Counted from the first letter of the stretch, positions 1-9,196 are shown. The stretch: 19,817 nt of DNA from Sutterella sp. (GCA_020025915.1 JAHHRH010000026.1:1-19817); one strand, 5' to 3'. The notes: generated by a model not told the origin, from the letters alone. Program-made: numbers and translations.

Positions 1-85
1 AAGCCCGGATTAGAGGCTCCGATTATATCCTTAGACCCGAAATTTCTGACACCCTCCACTCCCGCTTTTCTTTTAACCGATATTC

Positions 86-991
86 TCAGTGTCCTTTCTT
101 GTTTAGACGAGCATAGGCTTCGCAACCATAATCGTCTCCCGCAGCGCAGGCTTTACCAAACCATTCTTTTGCCTTTGCGTAATTTTGTCTTACGCCTTGC
201 CCATTTTCGTACAGAATGGCCAAACGATATTGAGCAAAAACGTAACCTTGTTCAGCCGATTTTTCAAACCACTTAGCAGCAGTTTCATAGCTTTGCTTTA
301 CGCCTTGCCCTGTGTAGTACATAGCGCCCAAGTTATATTGAGCAACATCTTTACCTTGTTCAGCTGATTTTTCACACCACTTAGCAGCTGTTTCATAGCT
401 TTGCTTTACGCCTAGCCCCAGTTCATAAAAAGCACTCAATTCAAATTGAGCATCTGCGTCACCTTGTTCAGCCGATTTTTCATGCCACTTTGCAGCAGTT
501 TCATAGCTTTGTTTTACGCCTAGACCGTTGTAATACAAGCGACCCAAGTTGTATTGCGCCCAAGCGTTACCTTGTTCAGCTGCTTCTTCATACCACTTCG
601 CAGCAGTTGCATAGCTTTGTTTGACGCCTTGACCAGTTTGATACAACCCGCCTAATTGATATTGAGCAATAGCATCTCCTTGCTCTGACGCCTTTTCATA
701 CCATTTTGCAGCAAGTGCATAGCTTTGTTGTACGCCTTCACCCAGAGGATACATCATGCCCAATTTAAGTTGTGCAAAAGCGTCACCCTGTTCAGCAGCT
801 TTCTCAATCCACTTTGCAGCAGTCAAATAGTCCTTCTTTATGAAATACTCCCTCGCTACTGTTAATTGAGCATTTGCATCTCCTTCGTATGCTTTTGTCA
901 GTGTTTGTGGATCAATCGCAGCAGAAGCGGGCAGAACCGTCATACAAGTTGCGACACCAAATACGATCGAAATAATATTTTTTTTCAGCAT
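86..991 (-). CDS. Secreted Sel1-repeat (SLR/TPR-like) protein
   Basis: This is a 301-residue protein with an N-terminal signal peptide (positive KK, hydrophobic core, ASA-A cleavage near residue 25), so it is probably periplasmic. Residues 37-68 form a shortened first helical repeat. Six full 36-residue Sel1 repeats follow (69-104, 105-140, 141-176, 177-212, 213-248, 249-284), each with the pattern G(D/N)..AQ..L...Y..G.GV.QSY..AAKW.EK.AEQ. The tail of 17 residues has a cysteine (Cys-289), which may pair with Cys-280 in the last repeat. Sel1 proteins are alpha-solenoid scaffolds for protein-protein contacts; no enzymatic residues are visible and the partner is unknown. An SD-like AAGGA lies about 9 nt upstream of the ATG. 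It has its own promoter region (992-1150) and is not part of the hsd operon, which ends in a terminator before it. Confidence 0.9.
   Translation of the reverse strand: MLKKNIISIVFGVATCMTVLPASAAIDPQTLTKAYEGDANAQLTVAREYFIKKDYLTAAKWIEKAAEQGDAFAQLKLGMMYPLGEGVQQSYALAAKWYEKASEQGDAIAQYQLGGLYQTGQGVKQSYATAAKWYEEAAEQGNAWAQYNLGRLYYNGLGVKQSYETAAKWHEKSAEQGDADAQFELSAFYELGLGVKQSYETAAKWCEKSAEQGKDVAQYNLGAMYYTGQGVKQSYETAAKWFEKSAEQGYVFAQYRLAILYENGQGVRQNYAKAKEWFGKACAAGDDYGCEAYARLNKKGH
140..787 (-). repeat. Six tandem 108-bp coding repeats (Sel1 units)
   Basis: These are six in-frame copies of a 108-bp unit encoding the full Sel1 repeats of the preceding gene. Neighbouring units share long near-identical stretches; the segment encoding GVKQSYETAAKW recurs almost unchanged in the last units. 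Such homogeneity points to recent expansion or gene conversion, and the copy number may vary between strains. Confidence 0.85.
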
Positions 992-1150
992 TATTTGAAA
1001 TCCTTACACTCCAAGTGATGGCGATAGTCATCCGTTACCGATCATGGGCTTTAGTTTATTTCTCAGGAAAGTCTCATTTTTCACTTTCAGGATGATTTTC
1101 GACCGCAAGAAGCGATCTCTTTGGTGATCTGTTTTCCTACGACTGACCAA

Positions 1151-1186
1151 TTAAAAAGGGAGACCCGCTTTCGCAGATCTCCCTTT
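1151..1186 (-). terminator. Intrinsic terminator of the hsdMSR-transposase operon
   Basis: On the minus strand AAAGGGAGA and TCTCCCTTT form a perfect 9-bp stem with a 14-nt loop, followed by further T residues. It lies about 28 nt past the transposase stop codon and is the first convincing terminator downstream of hsdM, so it closes the four-gene operon. Confidence 0.85.
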
Positions 1187-1213
1187 AGGACAGGCTTTTT
1201 CAACTTATGTTAG

Positions 1214-2608
1214 TTAGAGGTATTCGTCAAAATCCTCATCCGATTCTTCATCCAAGCGAGTAACAACGCGATCGAGTTCTTCGATGTCGTCATCCTCAAT
1301 ATCGGTTGGAAGAGTCGATGCGGTGAAAATTTCTCCTGTGGACTTGCTAACGTATCTTGCGCCCTGAGATTGACCGGCAACGATACCGCGTTTCAGAGCC
1401 TTCGGGTTGTAAAGGAGAATGCCTCGTAGCAAGTCGAAGCGCATACCGCGTGCTCTGCGGTCGATTGCGCGGGCAATTCCGTTGGCACACTCCGTATAAC
1501 CGTTGCTCAGATATTCAGAATCCCAATAAGCGAAAATCTCGTTATAAAAATTATGGACCATTTTGCCCATGTCTTTGAAGGGCTTAAACAGCTTGTCTTG
1601 AGGAAGCGATGCTTCCCAGTCTAGGAAAGCCTGTTCTGCATCAAGCCGCACACCTTGCTCGTATATCTCAAAGAAACTTTCCTTGAGTTCGTAAGCTTGA
1701 ATTAGTTCTGGAATGATGATCCCAATCGTTTGAAGTTTTATCTCTTCGTCTTTCAGCAGATCGCGTTTACGTTTAAGAAGCGTGTAGCGCAAGCGTTTCT
1801 TGATACCCTTGGCGAGCTGAGGACTGTCGAGTCGGCTTTGGAAGCAACGTCGTATGTCATCCATGCTCCTGTTCGCGTATGCAACCACATGGAAATGGTC
1901 GATTACCCAAGTAGCATTCGGGAAAAGGTCGTGCAAAGGCTTCTTGAAAGGACGGTACATGTCGGTGCAGACGAACCGAACAAGAGAGCGTTCCTCCTTG
2001 GAGTAACGGTTTTCGAAATATTCGTAGAGATAGGGACCGTTTCGCTTTTCGAGGAAGTCAATGAGACAACGAAATTCGAGGTTGGTAACAGTTGTTCGGA
2101 ACGTGTGACCGATTCTCACTTCATCAAGACCCAACGAATACGGAAGCGGGAACTTATAGGTTGCATCCATTTCGGCAAAATAGTCGCTCAAAATGCGCTG
2201 TACCGTTGAATCGGAAATGCCGTAAATCTCCTGAACCTGAGTGAAAGGTATGTTCATACTCCTTTCAATGATTTGGTTCCGAAGCATGGTCGTCATCTTC
2301 CGACGTTCGTCGATCCAGTCCAAAGGCAAGCATGAGAAGAGCTTTTCGCATTCAGGACAACGCTTGCGATCGCGTGTCAATTTAACGACAACAGGCCGTC
2401 CCGACATCGGAGTGTGAGCAATCTCTACCGATCGTCTGGAATGCTTGTGAAGAGCCGTATGGCAATGTGGGCATTCTTCCGGAATGCCGTAATCGGTTTC
2501 AGCTTCGATAACCGTTTTGTCGTTGGCCTTGTAAACGCTGCTGACGAGGATCCCCGGCAAATCGAAGATTTCACCGTCCAGATACCCAGAAGTGCGTGAA
2601 ATGGACAT
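1214..2608 (-). CDS. ISL3-family DDE transposase, fourth cistron of the hsd operon
   Basis: This 464-residue protein has the full ISL3 layout. An N-terminal zinc-binding domain carries CPHC (46-49) and CPEC (84-87). A helix-turn-helix region follows near 118-142, then a DDE catalytic core: DEVRIGH (Asp-162), CTDMYRP (Asp-216), VIDHFHVV with Asp-237, and the Glu-containing NGYTECANGIARA (Glu-373), followed by RRARGMRF. The catalytic set looks intact. An odd acidic tail (436-464) is very rich in Asp and Glu. The ATG is 3 nt after the hsdR stop and its SD sits inside hsdR, so it is arranged as a translationally coupled cistron and not as a free-standing insertion sequence. I see no terminal inverted repeats around it. 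It may be an immobilised or co-opted transposase; an IS with poorly conserved ends cannot be excluded. Confidence 0.9.
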   Translation of the reverse strand: MSISRTSGYLDGEIFDLPGILVSSVYKANDKTVIEAETDYGIPEECPHCHTALHKHSRRSVEIAHTPMSGRPVVVKLTRDRKRCPECEKLFSCLPLDWIDERRKMTTMLRNQIIERSMNIPFTQVQEIYGISDSTVQRILSDYFAEMDATYKFPLPYSLGLDEVRIGHTFRTTVTNLEFRCLIDFLEKRNGPYLYEYFENRYSKEERSLVRFVCTDMYRPFKKPLHDLFPNATWVIDHFHVVAYANRSMDDIRRCFQSRLDSPQLAKGIKKRLRYTLLKRKRDLLKDEEIKLQTIGIIIPELIQAYELKESFFEIYEQGVRLDAEQAFLDWEASLPQDKLFKPFKDMGKMVHNFYNEIFAYWDSEYLSNGYTECANGIARAIDRRARGMRFDLLRGILLYNPKALKRGIVAGQSQGARYVSKSTGEIFTASTLPTDIEDDDIEELDRVVTRLDEESDEDFDEYL

Positions 2609-2611
2609 GAT

Positions 2612-5600
2612 TCACTCCTTACGTCGGAGTTCGCTCTCTTTGGTTTGGGTTTGAATTAAAGTTAGAACGATGTCGATCAACTGTTCTTTCTTAACCTTGT
2701 TTTCCAGAACCGCTCTAGTGAGGTTCTCGTATTCGCTGAGGAGGTCGATCACAGCACCACTGACAGCGGGTTCAAGCAAACCCTTACGAGCATCGTCACG
2801 GTCGTTATTGGAGATCTGAACCATCACACGGTCATTGGCCTTGATCTTATTGGAGATGCTGTATACGTAATGTGTGGCATCTTCACCGCCGACAATATCA
2901 CCGGCAAAATTCGAGATTTTTTCGAGGATCGCCTTGAGGTGTTCGGGCATTTCAGGCTTAGGATCAAAGATCGTGACACCGATGGGTTTGAGCTGAGTCT
3001 TTTTAGGTTCGGTGTCAGAACTGCTGGTTTTACGGAGTGTATAGCCCGTGAGCAACACTCCCGAGATGTCGATCTCCTCTTTGGGGACACGCTTCAAATA
3101 CTTGGATAAAAGCGCACAGAAGGCTACAAAGACCTCCAGATCAGGGTTCTTGAAATCAACCAGCTGGGCGAGGTAGTTGTACGTAGAAACGGTCTTGTTA
3201 AGCGTTTTACGGAAGTCTTCAAGAACGCGCTTCGTCTTTTCCATTTCGGCAAGAGCAACTCTCGTCGATTCGATACGTGCTGCGATGCCTTCGAGTTCAT
3301 CGCGTTCAAGCTGTTTCTTGAAAATCTCACAGGTTTCGTAACATTCCCTGAGCTGATCGTTGAAATTGCTTGCGAGAGGCTCAAAGATTGCGTTGAGAGT
3401 CCCGTGATGATCCTGACCGCTTTTACCTTCGGAGAAAGCACGTAGCTTTTCGTAGTAATAGCGATTAGAAAATTCTTCCACGTCCTCCATGTTAAAGACC
3501 TGAGCCTCCAAGACAGCATCACGCAGACCGAAGATGACACTCGTATCCTGCTTTTCGTTGATAGTTGCACCGTCGTCGTATTTGGCAAAAGCCTTTTTGA
3601 CGGAATCTGGATCGTTAACGAAGTCGACGATGAACACGGAATCTTTGCCGGGGAAAATTCGATTCAGGCGCGAATAGGTCTGCACAATCTCAATTTCCGA
3701 ACCAAGCGGTTTATCGATGTACATTGCACAGAGCTTGGGCTGATCGAAGCCTGTCTGGAATTTGTTGGCCACAATCATCAGACGGTATTCATTCTTGTCA
3801 AACGCATTTTCCAAAGCCCCTCGAATGTCGGGATTCAGATTGGCTTCGTTGAAAACCGCTTCGGGATCGATCATGGCAAAGCCGACGGAGCGGTCTGCCT
3901 CGTGAATGGCTTCTTCACCCTTTACGTCGCCCGAGAAGGCAGCGACAGGAACGCCAAGGCGCAGGATAGGTACCTGATTCAACTCAGGGTGAGCCTTGAT
4001 ATACTCGTCAAATGCACGCTTGTAGCGAACCACAGCTGCACGGGAACTGGTCACAATCATGGCCTTAGCCTGTCCGTTAAGAAGCCCAGCAATGTTTCGT
4101 GAAAAGTGTTGAATGATGAACTGGGTTTTCTGCGTGACGTTGGTCGGATGAAGGTTCTTCCATTTAGTCAAACGACGGCGAGCATCTTTCTCATTGACCA
4201 GTGGATCTTTGTCGGCTTTGTGTTCGAGCTGCCAAGCGGTCTCATAAGAGGTGAACCCTTGAAGAACGTCGATAATGAAACCTTCCTCAATAGCCTGACG
4301 CATCGGATATACGTCAAAGCTGACAGGAATTTCATCACTGGACAGATCGTCAAAGACAATAGGAGAGCCATCAGGCATACGTCCGAAGAGCATCATGGTC
4401 TGATGACGGGGTGTCGCGGTAAAACCGAGGAAGGACACATTGGCAGGACGCTTGCGTGACTTCTGAATCGAAGCAATGAAGTCTTCGAGATTGTCGTGAT
4501 TCATTTGCTCGCCGGCAAAACCAAGCGCAGCATTGAGCTTTGCAGAACTCTTCGAACTTTGAGAGTTGTGAGCTTCATCGATAATGACAGCGAACTTTCG
4601 GTTCTTGAGCTTGTCATTCAGAATGATCTGTTCCATCGCAAACGGAAAGGTCTGGATCGTAACAACAACGATACGCAACCCGTCTTCAAGCGCAGTCTGC
4701 AAAGAGGAGGTTTTCGAGCCGTCCTTACGATCGATCCCTTTGACAAGACCGGAAGTTCTATTGAAACTCCTGACAGCCTCAAGGAGCTGTTTATCGAGGT
4801 TCGTGCGGTCGGTAATGATCAGGACGGTATCGAAGACAGCGTCACCATTGGGTTCTCGCATTTCCGTCAGACGGAATGCCGTCCAAGTAATCGTTTTCGT
4901 CTTGCCGGATCCCGGCGAATGCTCGATAAGGTAATTACAGCCGACACCATTACGCTTCACGTCGTCCACAATCTTCGTAACGGCGCGAAGCTGGTGGTAG
5001 CGAGGAAAAATGAGACTATATTCGACTTTCTCGTTACCAAAGGCCGTCTTGACTCGCTTTGCTTCGGTGAAAACAAACGAATGGAAGAGTCGTAACCACG
5101 TCGCGGGACGACCGACTTCCTTCCAGAAATACGAGACAGGATAGGGATTGTCTTCGGTCGCAGGAGCATTGCCAGCATGTCCCTTGTAACCCATGTTAAA
5201 GGGCAGGAAACGAGTGGTCTTGCCTTCAAGTCGAGTCGTCATCTGAATGTCCGTCTCGCTAATAGCAAAATGCACAATCGCACCACGCCCGTGGGTTAAG
5301 AGAGGGCTAAACGTACCTTTCGTCTTGTATCGCGGGTGTCGATTGTTTCGATACTCTTCAACCGCATCATTGACTTGTTGTGTGAAATTGGATTTCACCT
5401 CGGCTGTTGCGACAGGGATACCGTTAATAAAGAAAACAAGGTCGATGGACTCACGAGTTTCAATACGGAAATGCACCTGTTGCATCACGCGAAGAATGTT
5501 CTTCGAGTAGCGCTTAACCACAGCGAGGTTCTGCTGATTTTCAGGCTCTTTTTCGGAGAGCTTGAAGAAAGGCATCCCAGCCATGCCGACTTCGTCGTTA

Positions 5601-5863
5601 AGCATGCGGAGCGTACCTTTCTGTTGCAAACCCTGAGCAATCTGAGCAATGAAAACCTCTTGGTAACGCGGGTTGGTAATTGAAAAATCCCTCCACTCGT
5701 TCTCATACGCCGTTTCCATCCAGTGAATGAGGTCAGGCACAAATAACCCTGTCTGAGGATCGTAACCTTCATCGTTTCCGGAATGGAACCATCCCTGCTC
5801 GACAAAGCCATTGACAATAGCGTTCTCAAACGGCTTTTCGCGGTGATCGTTGTTAAGCAACAT
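2612..5863 (-). CDS. hsdR: Type I restriction enzyme R subunit (HsdR)
   Basis: This is the restriction and translocation subunit of a type I restriction-modification enzyme. From the chosen start it is 1083 residues. The N-terminal PD-(D/E)xK nuclease shows ESIDLVFF (Asp-141) and ATAEVKSN (Glu-155, Lys-157). The SF2 motor has Walker A SPGSGKT (about 316-322), DEAH within IIDEAHNSQS, motif III GFTATP, NKFQTGFDQP, and motif VI QTYSRLNR. The C-terminal part is helical and charged and would dock on HsdM/HsdS. I prefer the ATG at 5863 because GAGG lies at a good distance upstream. The in-frame ATG at 5875 has no SD and would add MRLK. The start overlaps hsdS by 11 bp. All catalytic motifs look intact, so the enzyme is predicted to be active. 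Confidence 0.95.
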   Translation of the reverse strand: MLLNNDHREKPFENAIVNGFVEQGWFHSGNDEGYDPQTGLFVPDLIHWMETAYENEWRDFSITNPRYQEVFIAQIAQGLQQKGTLRMLNDEVGMAGMPFFKLSEKEPENQQNLAVVKRYSKNILRVMQQVHFRIETRESIDLVFFINGIPVATAEVKSNFTQQVNDAVEEYRNNRHPRYKTKGTFSPLLTHGRGAIVHFAISETDIQMTTRLEGKTTRFLPFNMGYKGHAGNAPATEDNPYPVSYFWKEVGRPATWLRLFHSFVFTEAKRVKTAFGNEKVEYSLIFPRYHQLRAVTKIVDDVKRNGVGCNYLIEHSPGSGKTKTITWTAFRLTEMREPNGDAVFDTVLIITDRTNLDKQLLEAVRSFNRTSGLVKGIDRKDGSKTSSLQTALEDGLRIVVVTIQTFPFAMEQIILNDKLKNRKFAVIIDEAHNSQSSKSSAKLNAALGFAGEQMNHDNLEDFIASIQKSRKRPANVSFLGFTATPRHQTMMLFGRMPDGSPIVFDDLSSDEIPVSFDVYPMRQAIEEGFIIDVLQGFTSYETAWQLEHKADKDPLVNEKDARRRLTKWKNLHPTNVTQKTQFIIQHFSRNIAGLLNGQAKAMIVTSSRAAVVRYKRAFDEYIKAHPELNQVPILRLGVPVAAFSGDVKGEEAIHEADRSVGFAMIDPEAVFNEANLNPDIRGALENAFDKNEYRLMIVANKFQTGFDQPKLCAMYIDKPLGSEIEIVQTYSRLNRIFPGKDSVFIVDFVNDPDSVKKAFAKYDDGATINEKQDTSVIFGLRDAVLEAQVFNMEDVEEFSNRYYYEKLRAFSEGKSGQDHHGTLNAIFEPLASNFNDQLRECYETCEIFKKQLERDELEGIAARIESTRVALAEMEKTKRVLEDFRKTLNKTVSTYNYLAQLVDFKNPDLEVFVAFCALLSKYLKRVPKEEIDISGVLLTGYTLRKTSSSDTEPKKTQLKPIGVTIFDPKPEMPEHLKAILEKISNFAGDIVGGEDATHYVYSISNKIKANDRVMVQISNNDRDDARKGLLEPAVSGAVIDLLSEYENLTRAVLENKVKKEQLIDIVLTLIQTQTKESELRRKE
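2615..2620 (-). promoter_or_regulatory. Shine-Dalgarno of the transposase inside hsdR
   Basis: AAGGAG on the minus strand overlaps the last hsdR codons and is followed, after 6 nt that include the hsdR TGA, by the transposase ATG. This fixes the transposase start and implies translational coupling to hsdR. Confidence 0.85.
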
Positions 5864-7169
5864 TTTCAACCTCATTTATATTGAGTTTGCCCGTGACGGC
5901 TGCGGAAATTAGGCTGGAGCGGTATTCTTTTAGAAGTGAGATTGTTTTTTGTAATTTACTGGAAATGCCGTCTATGTAACTGCATCTCTCATCAAGGAAC
6001 GAAACAATCGCTTCTTGTTCGGAGGCTGAGGGTAGAGCTATTACTAGTTTTTCCAAAGCTCGCATGCCAATATTTTGTTGTGTACCGAATGACCAGTTGT
6101 CTTGAATTTCACGAATGAAATATTGGGATTTCACAACATAAAAAAGGAATTTTGGCAAGATAACTTCATTATTCGCCCTTAATACTGCCAACGGAGACCA
6201 AATTTGGAATACGTCATCAGTGACTACCATCGCTGAATTACCAGTAGTTGCACCTGATTTAATAATGTATATATCTCCCATCTGGGGAATATATTTTTTA
6301 CAACATTCTTCATAGTATTCAGGACTGATATAACCTCGCTTTTTTTCGAAGTCTATCTCACCTTTCGATACTGCCTCGGCAGATATAAAAGGTATACCTT
6401 CTTTTTGGAAAGTAGGAGTTTCATGCGGTCCATCAGTTATAGGCATAGCTAGCACATGAATAACTTTAGGTAACGTCCATGAAGCTGGAATTTGACCTAG
6501 ACAGACTATTCCCGAGTCCTTGAGTGAAATGTTCGGTTCGACACCCTTCGTCACAGCTCGTGTAATTAGGGCTTGTCGGTATTCCGAAAGCCTCACAAGT
6601 TGGTCATTTTTTTGAGCAATAAGCGAATCAATGTAACTTAGCTTGTGGTCCAAAAAGTTTGCGATTTTTTTCTGAATATTTAGATCAGGGAAAAGAATTC
6701 GAGTTGCATTAAGAATGCTATTTGTAATACTGAAAACTTTGATTCCACTGACTTCTTTGCGAACTTGAGTGCGAAAATCGTCGGAAAGGAAATAGTATCC
6801 ATAGTAACGACTACAAATTTGCTTTTTGGTCGGGCTTGCAACAATTGTGTGATATCCAGCAAACAGTCCCTGCCCAACATTTAACACACATGTGCAGTTT
6901 CCAACGCCGTCATAATCTTCTGACGTATCTGCAAAAACAAATTCTCCCGACGATACCAGACAATTAGGATCCGTTTGAAAAAAAATATCCGAAACTTTAG
7001 GTAAAGGTTGAACTTCTGAATCTACAAACCCTAAGTAACGTGAATGGACATCGCCATAGCTAAGACAAGGAACTCCGACGTCTCGGTAGTCAGCGCGAGT
7101 GATGTTGAGTCCGCGTCTAAGCGAAAAAACGGCAGAAAAGGGAATTCGTTCATTAAACATCATTGTCAT
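5853..7169 (-). CDS. hsdS: Type I restriction-modification specificity subunit (HsdS)
   Basis: This 438-residue protein has the two-target-domain layout of HsdS. TRD1 spans about residues 8-168. Conserved spacer helix 1 begins with FLDHKLSYIDSLIAQKN (172-188) and ends with EYRQALITRAVTKG. TRD2 spans about 222-385. Conserved helix 2 has the same pattern (FLDERCSYIDGISSKLQ, then EYRSSLISAAVTGKL). The two helical spacers set the distance between the two half-sites of the methylation target. The start ATG overlaps the hsdM stop as ATGA, with GGAG 9 nt upstream. The TRDs are lower in GC than hsdM and hsdR, as is usual for exchanged specificity domains. The recognised DNA sequence cannot be read from the protein. 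I saw no second hsdS or inverted TRD copy nearby that would suggest phase variation by inversion. Confidence 0.94.
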   Translation of the reverse strand: MTMMFNERIPFSAVFSLRRGLNITRADYRDVGVPCLSYGDVHSRYLGFVDSEVQPLPKVSDIFFQTDPNCLVSSGEFVFADTSEDYDGVGNCTCVLNVGQGLFAGYHTIVASPTKKQICSRYYGYYFLSDDFRTQVRKEVSGIKVFSITNSILNATRILFPDLNIQKKIANFLDHKLSYIDSLIAQKNDQLVRLSEYRQALITRAVTKGVEPNISLKDSGIVCLGQIPASWTLPKVIHVLAMPITDGPHETPTFQKEGIPFISAEAVSKGEIDFEKKRGYISPEYYEECCKKYIPQMGDIYIIKSGATTGNSAMVVTDDVFQIWSPLAVLRANNEVILPKFLFYVVKSQYFIREIQDNWSFGTQQNIGMRALEKLVIALPSASEQEAIVSFLDERCSYIDGISSKLQKTISLLKEYRSSLISAAVTGKLNINEVENVA

Positions 7170-9196
7170 GCGAAAAGCTCCTTAATCAATCGATTGGTTT
7201 CTTCTTCGATGGCAATAAGTTCGGTTGCAATCACTTCGGGATCACGAGGCGCTACATATTTGTAGAAATACTTGTTGAAGTTAACTTCGTATCCAACAAT
7301 ACCAACCTCATTATCTTCACTATCCGTAACAGATCGATCAACGATGGCATCACTCACGAAAGGCAAAACCTCAGACTGCATATAGGCATGGAGTGAGCCA
7401 GTCAAAGGTACGTTTTCAATTTGCTTAGAGCTAGGGTCGAAAACAATATTACCTTTGACGTCTTTAATAGCGTCGCCATCGGGATTCGGGACACCAAAAA
7501 TGTCCAGCATTGCCTTTTGCACAGGCTTACCGAGCTTGATTTTCAAGCACTTCATGTCATCGATGAAGACGCTAATCCAGACGAATTTCTTTTCTTGTCC
7601 GACAACTTTTTCGAGACGGTCACGAATCGTTTGGCGGTTTTCGGAATTAAGCTTTGCGAGGGCTTTGTGGCTGAGAAGTTTGTTGATGCCGTCAGTCGTT
7701 ACTATGATCTTGACCTTCAGCGGACGCTGAATCGTAACCGCCCGATACCCAAATTCCTTATAGTTACAAATACGGCTGGTTTCAGAGTTTTCAAAGTCCG
7801 CGACTTCTCTAGCGATAACCGCGATGTCATCGTCGGAAATGATGAAACGCTTCTTGCCAACATTCTTGATCGGAGTTTTTCGGTCAGAGGCGTTTATAAG
7901 CTGAATCTTGTGCTTCTTATGCTTCGGCTTGTCTTTATTGAGTAGCCAAAGATACGTCCCAATGCTAGTGTTATAGAAAAGATCGTTGGGAAGTTGAACA
8001 ATTGCTTCGACGAAATCTTTTTCGAATAACCACCGACGAATCTCGGACGCCCCCGATCCGGCTCCTCCTGTAAACAACGGAGAGCCTGAGAGAACAATGG
8101 CGCCATGCCCCTTGTCTGCTAGCTTCTTGGCAACGTGAGTGAGAAAGAGCATCGAACCGTCAGACTTCGGCGGAAGACCAACCGTAGCAAAACGCGGATC
8201 CTTCGCTACATCGTCGTATGACTTAGACCAATCCATACCAAATGGCGGATTTGAAAAGACATAATCGAACTTCATCGGCTCGCCTGTGGCTTCGTCAATG
8301 AGGAGGTCTTTGGTCAGTGTATTGCCTAAGAGATAGTTTTGAGAAAAGTCAACAGGGATTTCTCCATTCTCTGAGACCTGAGACATAGAGTAAAAGAGCA
8401 TCATGGTCTTACCCATTGCCCAAGCAATTGGAGCAATTTCCTGACCATAAGGAACGATCATCGGGGGATTTTTTGCTCCTGACTGTTTGGCATACTCATA
8501 GATAAGAGACGCGCCGTCTAGGGCAAATCCAGCGGTCCCACAGGTCGGGTCGTATAAGGTACGAATCTGTCCATTATCGGATGCAATAATATCGCCATCA
8601 GACTCTAAAACAAGCGTAGTAGCCAGTCGGACCACATCACGAGGAGTCAAGAACTCCTTGCTCTGCTTATGTTTTGACGAAGCGAAGCGCCAGATCAATT
8701 CTTCGTAGATATTGCTCATTACGCGCATAGGTACGGCTTCAGGACTGAGATCGAGTTTATTGAAGAATTTAACGATCTCGTAAAGCAAGCCGGCTTCTTG
8801 AAGCTGGTCGCAGACGTTAATGAGGTTCATCTTCGCAAAAATGTCATAAACATTCTTTGAGAAACCTTCGATATAGGTCTGCATGTCAGCACGGGTATTG
8901 GTAGCTCCCACCGTTCCAAGCGTCATCAACGTCACGTTGAAGAACGGAGTGTTAGTTACGCGCTTGATAATGTTTTCGTACTGCTTTTCGGTCAGAAAGT
9001 TCATTTTCTGCGCGATTTCATACTGCTTGACGGCTGCCTCGCGAGTTGGGGCAAGAGCGCATTCGATACGGCGCAACAAAGCAAACGGAAGAATGATCGT
9101 ACCGTAATCGTCTTCGTGAAAAGCACCGCGCAGGATGTCAGCAGCGGACCAAATTTTGTCTGAGAAGTTCTCAAGTTGAAGGTCGGGTTGAGCCAT
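7166..9196 (-). CDS. hsdM: Type I restriction-modification methyltransferase subunit (HsdM)
   Basis: This is an N6-adenine DNA methyltransferase subunit that forms M2S with HsdS. From the start chosen here it is 676 residues, longer than the classic ~500-530. The N-terminal domain has WSAADILRG and ILPFALLRR. The SAM-binding motif is DPTCGTAGF (216-224) and the catalytic motif IV is NPPFG (316-320); both are intact. About 170 residues beyond the catalytic domain form a C-terminal extension ending in a helical segment rich in Glu and Ile, likely for contact with HsdS. The start is uncertain. Position 9196 gives an N-terminus like other HsdM but has no clear SD. The ATG at 9232 has a GGTGGGG tract 9 nt upstream, and a GTG at 9250 is also open. 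It is first in the hsdM-hsdS-hsdR-transposase operon. Confidence 0.94.
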   Translation of the reverse strand: MAQPDLQLENFSDKIWSAADILRGAFHEDDYGTIILPFALLRRIECALAPTREAAVKQYEIAQKMNFLTEKQYENIIKRVTNTPFFNVTLMTLGTVGATNTRADMQTYIEGFSKNVYDIFAKMNLINVCDQLQEAGLLYEIVKFFNKLDLSPEAVPMRVMSNIYEELIWRFASSKHKQSKEFLTPRDVVRLATTLVLESDGDIIASDNGQIRTLYDPTCGTAGFALDGASLIYEYAKQSGAKNPPMIVPYGQEIAPIAWAMGKTMMLFYSMSQVSENGEIPVDFSQNYLLGNTLTKDLLIDEATGEPMKFDYVFSNPPFGMDWSKSYDDVAKDPRFATVGLPPKSDGSMLFLTHVAKKLADKGHGAIVLSGSPLFTGGAGSGASEIRRWLFEKDFVEAIVQLPNDLFYNTSIGTYLWLLNKDKPKHKKHKIQLINASDRKTPIKNVGKKRFIISDDDIAVIAREVADFENSETSRICNYKEFGYRAVTIQRPLKVKIIVTTDGINKLLSHKALAKLNSENRQTIRDRLEKVVGQEKKFVWISVFIDDMKCLKIKLGKPVQKAMLDIFGVPNPDGDAIKDVKGNIVFDPSSKQIENVPLTGSLHAYMQSEVLPFVSDAIVDRSVTDSEDNEVGIVGYEVNFNKYFYKYVAPRDPEVIATELIAIEEETNRLIKELFA

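Noticed and set aside
140..787. Regular spacing of repeats read as a possible CRISPR-like array.
   Set aside because: The 108-bp units are in-frame coding Sel1 repeats without unique spacers.
1730..2209. A 159-codon open frame on the plus strand opposite the transposase.
   Set aside because: It is a shadow of the conserved DDE core with no family resemblance.
1113..2644. A 12-of-13 direct repeat (around 1113-1125 and 2632-2644, CTCTTTGGT core) flanking the transposase, considered as a target-site duplication.
   Set aside because: The right copy lies inside hsdR coding sequence, ISL3 elements normally make 8-bp duplications, and no inverted repeats sit just inside these points. Chance is a fair explanation.
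4496..5095. A 199-codon open frame on the plus strand opposite hsdR.
   Set aside because: It is antisense to the conserved helicase region, has no SD or recognisable domain, and is explained by the codon pattern of hsdR.
5864..5875. Upstream ATG for hsdR at 5875.
   Set aside because: It has no SD, whereas the ATG at 5863 has GAGG at a suitable distance and gives the usual HsdR N-terminus.
5853..7169. Possible phase-variable hsdS (inversion or duplicated TRDs).
   Set aside because: Only one hsdS is present, and I saw no inverted TRD copy or site-specific recombinase nearby.
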